Positions 7,363 through 10,107 of a DNA stretch of 10,107 nucleotides are shown here, piece by piece. How positions within the stretch are numbered: the first letter of the stretch is position 1; every line of letters begins with the position of its first letter. The translations under genes were made by a program, and so were the position numbers. The notes below the pieces were generated by a model. That model was not told the origin of the DNA, did no database searches, and saw nothing but the letters and a program-made list of their open reading frames with translations. The DNA is taken from NCBI GenBank assembly GCA_002733155.1, contig NVUO01000035.1:2522-12628 (forward strand), in the 5' to 3' direction. Source of the stretch: Sulfurimonas sp. Its GTDB lineage: Bacteria; Campylobacterota; Campylobacteria; Campylobacterales; Sulfurimonadaceae.

Positions 7363-8658
7363 GTGAAAATTGCAATAGTTGAAGATGATATTAATATGAG
7401 AAAATCTCTTGAAATAGCTATGAGTGACTATGAAGAGTTTGAAATAAAAACATTTAAAAATGCAAAAGATGCACTAAAAGCTCTTAATGATTCTTTTAAT
7501 TTAATTATTACAGATATCAATATGCCAGGTATGGATGGTATAGAATTTGTAAAAACTCTAGATGGGAAATTTGAAGTAATTATAATGACGGGGAATGCAA
7601 CTCTTAGCCGTGCAATTGAATCTATTCATCTTGGAGTTAAAGATTTTTTACTTAAGCCTTTTGATGTAGATACCTTAGTTACAGCAATAAAAAGAGAAGA
7701 CAAGATTCAAAAAGTAAAACAAACTTTATCCAAATCAACAAAATCTTCTAAAGATACAAATGGTTTTTTAGGCTCATCTAAGGCTCTACAAAGTGCTTTG
7801 AATATAGCTGATAAAGCATGTAAGACTGATGCTAGTATCTTACTGCTTGGAGAAAGCGGAGTTGGTAAGGAAGTATTTGCAAACTATATACATAAAAATT
7901 CGCCTAGGGCTAAAAAACCTTTTGTAGCTATAAATATGGCAGCTATACCAGAGAGCTTAATAGAAAGTGAACTATTTGGTTTCGAAAAAGGTGCCTTTAC
8001 TGATGCACTAGAAGCTAAGGCTGGTCTGTTTGAGTCAGCTAATGGTGGTACATTGTTTTTAGATGAAATTGGTGAGATGCCATATAATGTTCAAGCTAAA
8101 CTTCTTCGTGCCTTACAAGAAAAAGAGCTTAGACGCCTTGGTTCATCTAAGAGTATTAAAATAGATATTAGAGTTATCTCAGCTACTAATGCCAACCTAA
8201 GTGATAAGATTAAAGATGGAGAATTTAGAGAGGATTTATATTATAGACTAAATACTATCCCTCTAAATATTCCATCACTTAAAGATAGAAAAGATGAGAT
8301 ATTACAAATAGCTCAAAAAACTTTAGAGTTAAACTGTAAAAAATATGACTTTAAAATGAAATTTTTTTCAGATGATGCACAAAAGCAACTTTTATCATAT
8401 ACATGGCCTGGAAATATTAGAGAATTAATATCTGTGGTTGAGAGAGCTGTAATACTTAGTGATGGAAATGAAATAAGTACAGATACTTTATTTTTAGAAT
8501 CTCGTGGACTAAAAAAAAATAAAAACATACAAGATATGGAAAAAGAACTTATAAAAGAAGTACTTAAATCAGAAGATAACGATAGAGACAAAGCTGCTAA
8601 GATACTTGGCATGAGCAAGTCTAATTTAGATAAAAAAATATTAACATATGAATTATAA
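7363..8658 (+). CDS. flgR: Sigma-54-dependent response regulator FlgR
   Basis: FlgR is phosphorylated by the kinase FlgS and activates sigma-54 RNA polymerase at middle flagellar genes (hook, rod and minor flagellin). The 431-residue product starts with GTG, supported by AGGA six bases before it and by the receiver domain beginning at once (MKIAIVEDD). The receiver (1-115) has phospho-acceptor D51, T76 and K98. The AAA+ domain carries Walker A GESGVGKE (163-170), the sigma-54 contact loop GAFTDA (210-215, a variant of GAFTGA), Walker [13 protein letters not shown] (229-240), arginine-finger region REDLYYRL (289-296) and WPGNIRE (348-354). The C-terminus (about 393-431) resembles a Fis-type helix-turn-helix ([18 protein letters not shown]). 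H. pylori FlgR lacks such a domain. It lies 31 bases after flgQ and 9 before asd. Confidence 0.93.
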   Translation: MKIAIVEDDINMRKSLEIAMSDYEEFEIKTFKNAKDALKALNDSFNLIITDINMPGMDGIEFVKTLDGKFEVIIMTGNATLSRAIESIHLGVKDFLLKPFDVDTLVTAIKREDKIQKVKQTLSKSTKSSKDTNGFLGSSKALQSALNIADKACKTDASILLLGESGVGKEVFANYIHKNSPRAKKPFVAINMAAIPESLIESELFGFEKGAFTDALEAKAGLFESANGGTLFLDEIGEMPYNVQAKLLRALQEKELRRLGSSKSIKIDIRVISATNANLSDKIKDGEFREDLYYRLNTIPLNIPSLKDRKDEILQIAQKTLELNCKKYDFKMKFFSDDAQKQLLSYTWPGNIRELISVVERAVILSDGNEISTDTLFLESRGLKKNKNIQDMEKELIKEVLKSEDNDRDKAAKILGMSKSNLDKKILTYEL

Positions 8659-8667
8659 GGGGTATAC

Positions 8668-9702
8668 ATGAGTGAAAAATATAATGTAGCTATAGTTGGA
8701 GCAAATGGAGCAGTTGGAGAAGAGATTTTAACAATTTTAAGTGAAATAGACTTTCCTATAAATAAGTTAATTCCCCTAGCTAGTTCAAGAAGTGCAGGTA
8801 ATACTGTAGAGTTTAATGGTAATGCATTGGTTATAAAAGAACTTACAGATGAAGTTTTTGAAAATGAAAATATTCAAATTGCACTTTTTTCTGCTGGTGG
8901 AAGCGTAAGTGCTAAATTCGCACCAGCTGCTGTAAAAGCTGGGGCTGTAGTTATTGACAATACATCTCACTTTAGAATGGATAAGAAGACACCTCTTGTT
9001 GTTCCAGAGGTAAACCCTGGGGACATTGCTAAGTGGAAACAAACGGGGATTATCGCTAATCCTAACTGTTCAACTATTCAAATGGTACAGGTACTTAAAC
9101 CACTAGATGATGCTTATGGCTTAAAAAGAGTTGACGTATCAACTTATCAGGCTACTTCAGGGGCTGGAAAAGTTGCTATGAAAGAATTAGTTTCTCAGAT
9201 GCAAGACTTTTTTGCATTTAAACTAAGTGATAGTGAACACAACGCTTTTAACCAACAAATAGCTTTAAACGTAATCCCTCAAATTGATGTATTTATGGAA
9301 AATGGATACACAAAAGAAGAGATGAAAATGATTAATGAGACTACAAAAATCATGCACAAAGAAATAGCTCTAAGTGCAACCTGTGTACGCGTGCCAACTC
9401 TTCGTGGTCATGCTGAAGCTTTAACACTTACCTTTGATAAGGAAGTTAATGCGAATGAAGTAAGAGATGTATTAGCAAAAGCTCCAAATATTGTAATTTT
9501 AGATAAACCAGATGAAGCACTTTACCCTATGCCATCTACCTGTGTAGATATGAATGAAACATTTGTGGGACGTATAAGAAATGACAACTTTTCTAAGAAT
9601 ATGATTCACCTTTTTGTAGTAGCAGATAACCTAAGAGTTGGTGCTGCAACAAATGCAGTTCGCATTGCTCAAAAATGGATAGAGATGGAAGGTAATAAGT
9701 AG
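8668..9702 (+). CDS. asd: Aspartate-semialdehyde dehydrogenase
   Basis: Asd reduces aspartyl-phosphate to aspartate semialdehyde with NADPH, the branch point to lysine/diaminopimelate, threonine and methionine, and so supplies the cell wall as well. The 344-residue product has the nucleotide-binding loop GANGAVG (11-17), the catalytic cysteine C134 in NPNCSTIQM, Q161 in TYQATSGAG, and the substrate- and proton-handling R241 and H248 in CVRVPTLRGHAE. Length and motifs are those of the bacterial Asd type found in Campylobacter and Helicobacter. AAGGGG lies six to seven bases before the ATG. It follows flgR by nine bases, so it is probably carried on the gyrA-flg transcript, as in C. jejuni, and leads into the YqhA gene after two bases. 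Confidence 0.97.
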   Translation: MSEKYNVAIVGANGAVGEEILTILSEIDFPINKLIPLASSRSAGNTVEFNGNALVIKELTDEVFENENIQIALFSAGGSVSAKFAPAAVKAGAVVIDNTSHFRMDKKTPLVVPEVNPGDIAKWKQTGIIANPNCSTIQMVQVLKPLDDAYGLKRVDVSTYQATSGAGKVAMKELVSQMQDFFAFKLSDSEHNAFNQQIALNVIPQIDVFMENGYTKEEMKMINETTKIMHKEIALSATCVRVPTLRGHAEALTLTFDKEVNANEVRDVLAKAPNIVILDKPDEALYPMPSTCVDMNETFVGRIRNDNFSKNMIHLFVVADNLRVGAATNAVRIAQKWIEMEGNK

Positions 9703-9704
9703 TT

Positions 9705-10107
9705 ATGTTAGAGAGATTGTTTGAAAGTAGTTTATGGAGCTCAAGATTTATAGTAATACTTGCTGTAGTTTTTGGTCTTATTGGTGCTGTTATATTATTT
9801 ACAGTAGCATCATTTGACATATATGATACATTAAATTTTGTTGTAAATACATATATAAGCCACGGACATCCAGAAAACTTCCATGAAGATGTAGTTGGTG
9901 GTATTATTGGAGCAGTTGATTTATACCTAATTGGTGTAGTTATGCTGTTATTTTCTTTTGGTTTATATGAGCTGTTTATATCTGAAATAGATGTAGCTAA
10001 ATGTAAAAATGGTGGGGAAAATAAGATTCTAGCTATTCATTCACTAGACCAATTAAAAGATAAAATATCTAAGGTTATTGTAATGGTATTAGTAGTTGGA
10101 TTCTTTC
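9705..10107 (+). CDS. YqhA/UPF0114-family membrane protein; 3' end outside window
   Basis: I translated 134 codons from the ATG at 9705, two bases after the asd stop; the frame is open to the right edge. The N-terminus LERLFESSLWSSRF leads into a first membrane segment (about 16-36). A polar stretch follows with several histidines (SHGHPENFHED), then a second membrane segment with the family signature DLYLIGVVMLLFSFGLYELF (about 74-93). A third hydrophobic stretch begins near residue 124. The pattern matches the UPF0114 (YqhA) family, which has no established function. No strong Shine-Dalgarno sits at normal distance (AAGG is about 12 bases away), so translation may be coupled to asd. Confidence 0.85.
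   Translation, partial: MLERLFESSLWSSRFIVILAVVFGLIGAVILFTVASFDIYDTLNFVVNTYISHGHPENFHEDVVGGIIGAVDLYLIGVVMLLFSFGLYELFISEIDVAKCKNGGENKILAIHSLDQLKDKISKVIVMVLVVGFF

Noticed and set aside
8313..8669. 118-residue - strand frame opposite the end of flgR.
   Set aside because: It lies entirely against the conserved AAA+ and HTH coding sequence, with Ser/Leu/Phe-rich shadow composition.

Overview
The window is AT-rich, with short intergenic gaps, and looks like chromosomal DNA of a free-living Campylobacterota (Epsilonproteobacteria), probably of the Sulfurimonas type. The strongest argument is gene order. On the + strand, gyrA-flgP-flgQ-flgR-asd matches, from memory, the Campylobacter jejuni cluster Cj1027c to Cj1023c. 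GyrA is 827 residues long and carries the Asn at the quinolone-determining position that is normal in Helicobacter. The genus is an inference.

Left part (1-3708, all on the - strand). Read in the direction of transcription, an ammonium channel gene (amtB) is followed after 56 bases by a PII signalling protein gene and a clear intrinsic terminator. Next comes a TonB-type energy transducer with a lysine-rich linker and no ExbB/ExbD partners in view, preceded by a long perfect inverted repeat. Last is a large gene cut by the left edge: a signal peptide, two DUF4214 repeats, and a region that I read tentatively as a subtilisin-like propeptide and the start of an S8 catalytic domain.

Middle (3709-3923). 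A 215-base divergent control region separates amtB from gyrA. It holds a good -10 box for amtB, a weaker one for gyrA, a 9-base repeated word and a 10-base tandem repeat.

Right part (3924-10107, all on the + strand). gyrA is followed by flgP, flgQ and flgR (flagellar basal-disk proteins and the sigma-54 activator of flagellar genes), then asd (aspartate semialdehyde dehydrogenase) and a YqhA-family membrane protein cut by the right edge. The genes are tightly packed: flgP and flgQ overlap by 52 bases, and asd and yqhA are 2 bases apart.

The observation most worth testing is at the gyrA/flgP junction. A good sigma-54 promoter match (GG-N10-GC) overlaps the end of gyrA. Its predicted start site lies at the inner edge of the left arm of an 11-bp hairpin whose right arm contains the flgP Shine-Dalgarno sequence. 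Read-through gyrA mRNA could therefore hide the flgP ribosome site, while sigma-54-initiated mRNA could not form the hairpin. FlgR, encoded two genes downstream, would be the natural activator of that promoter. No CRISPR array, insertion sequence, prophage gene, tRNA or rRNA was seen.
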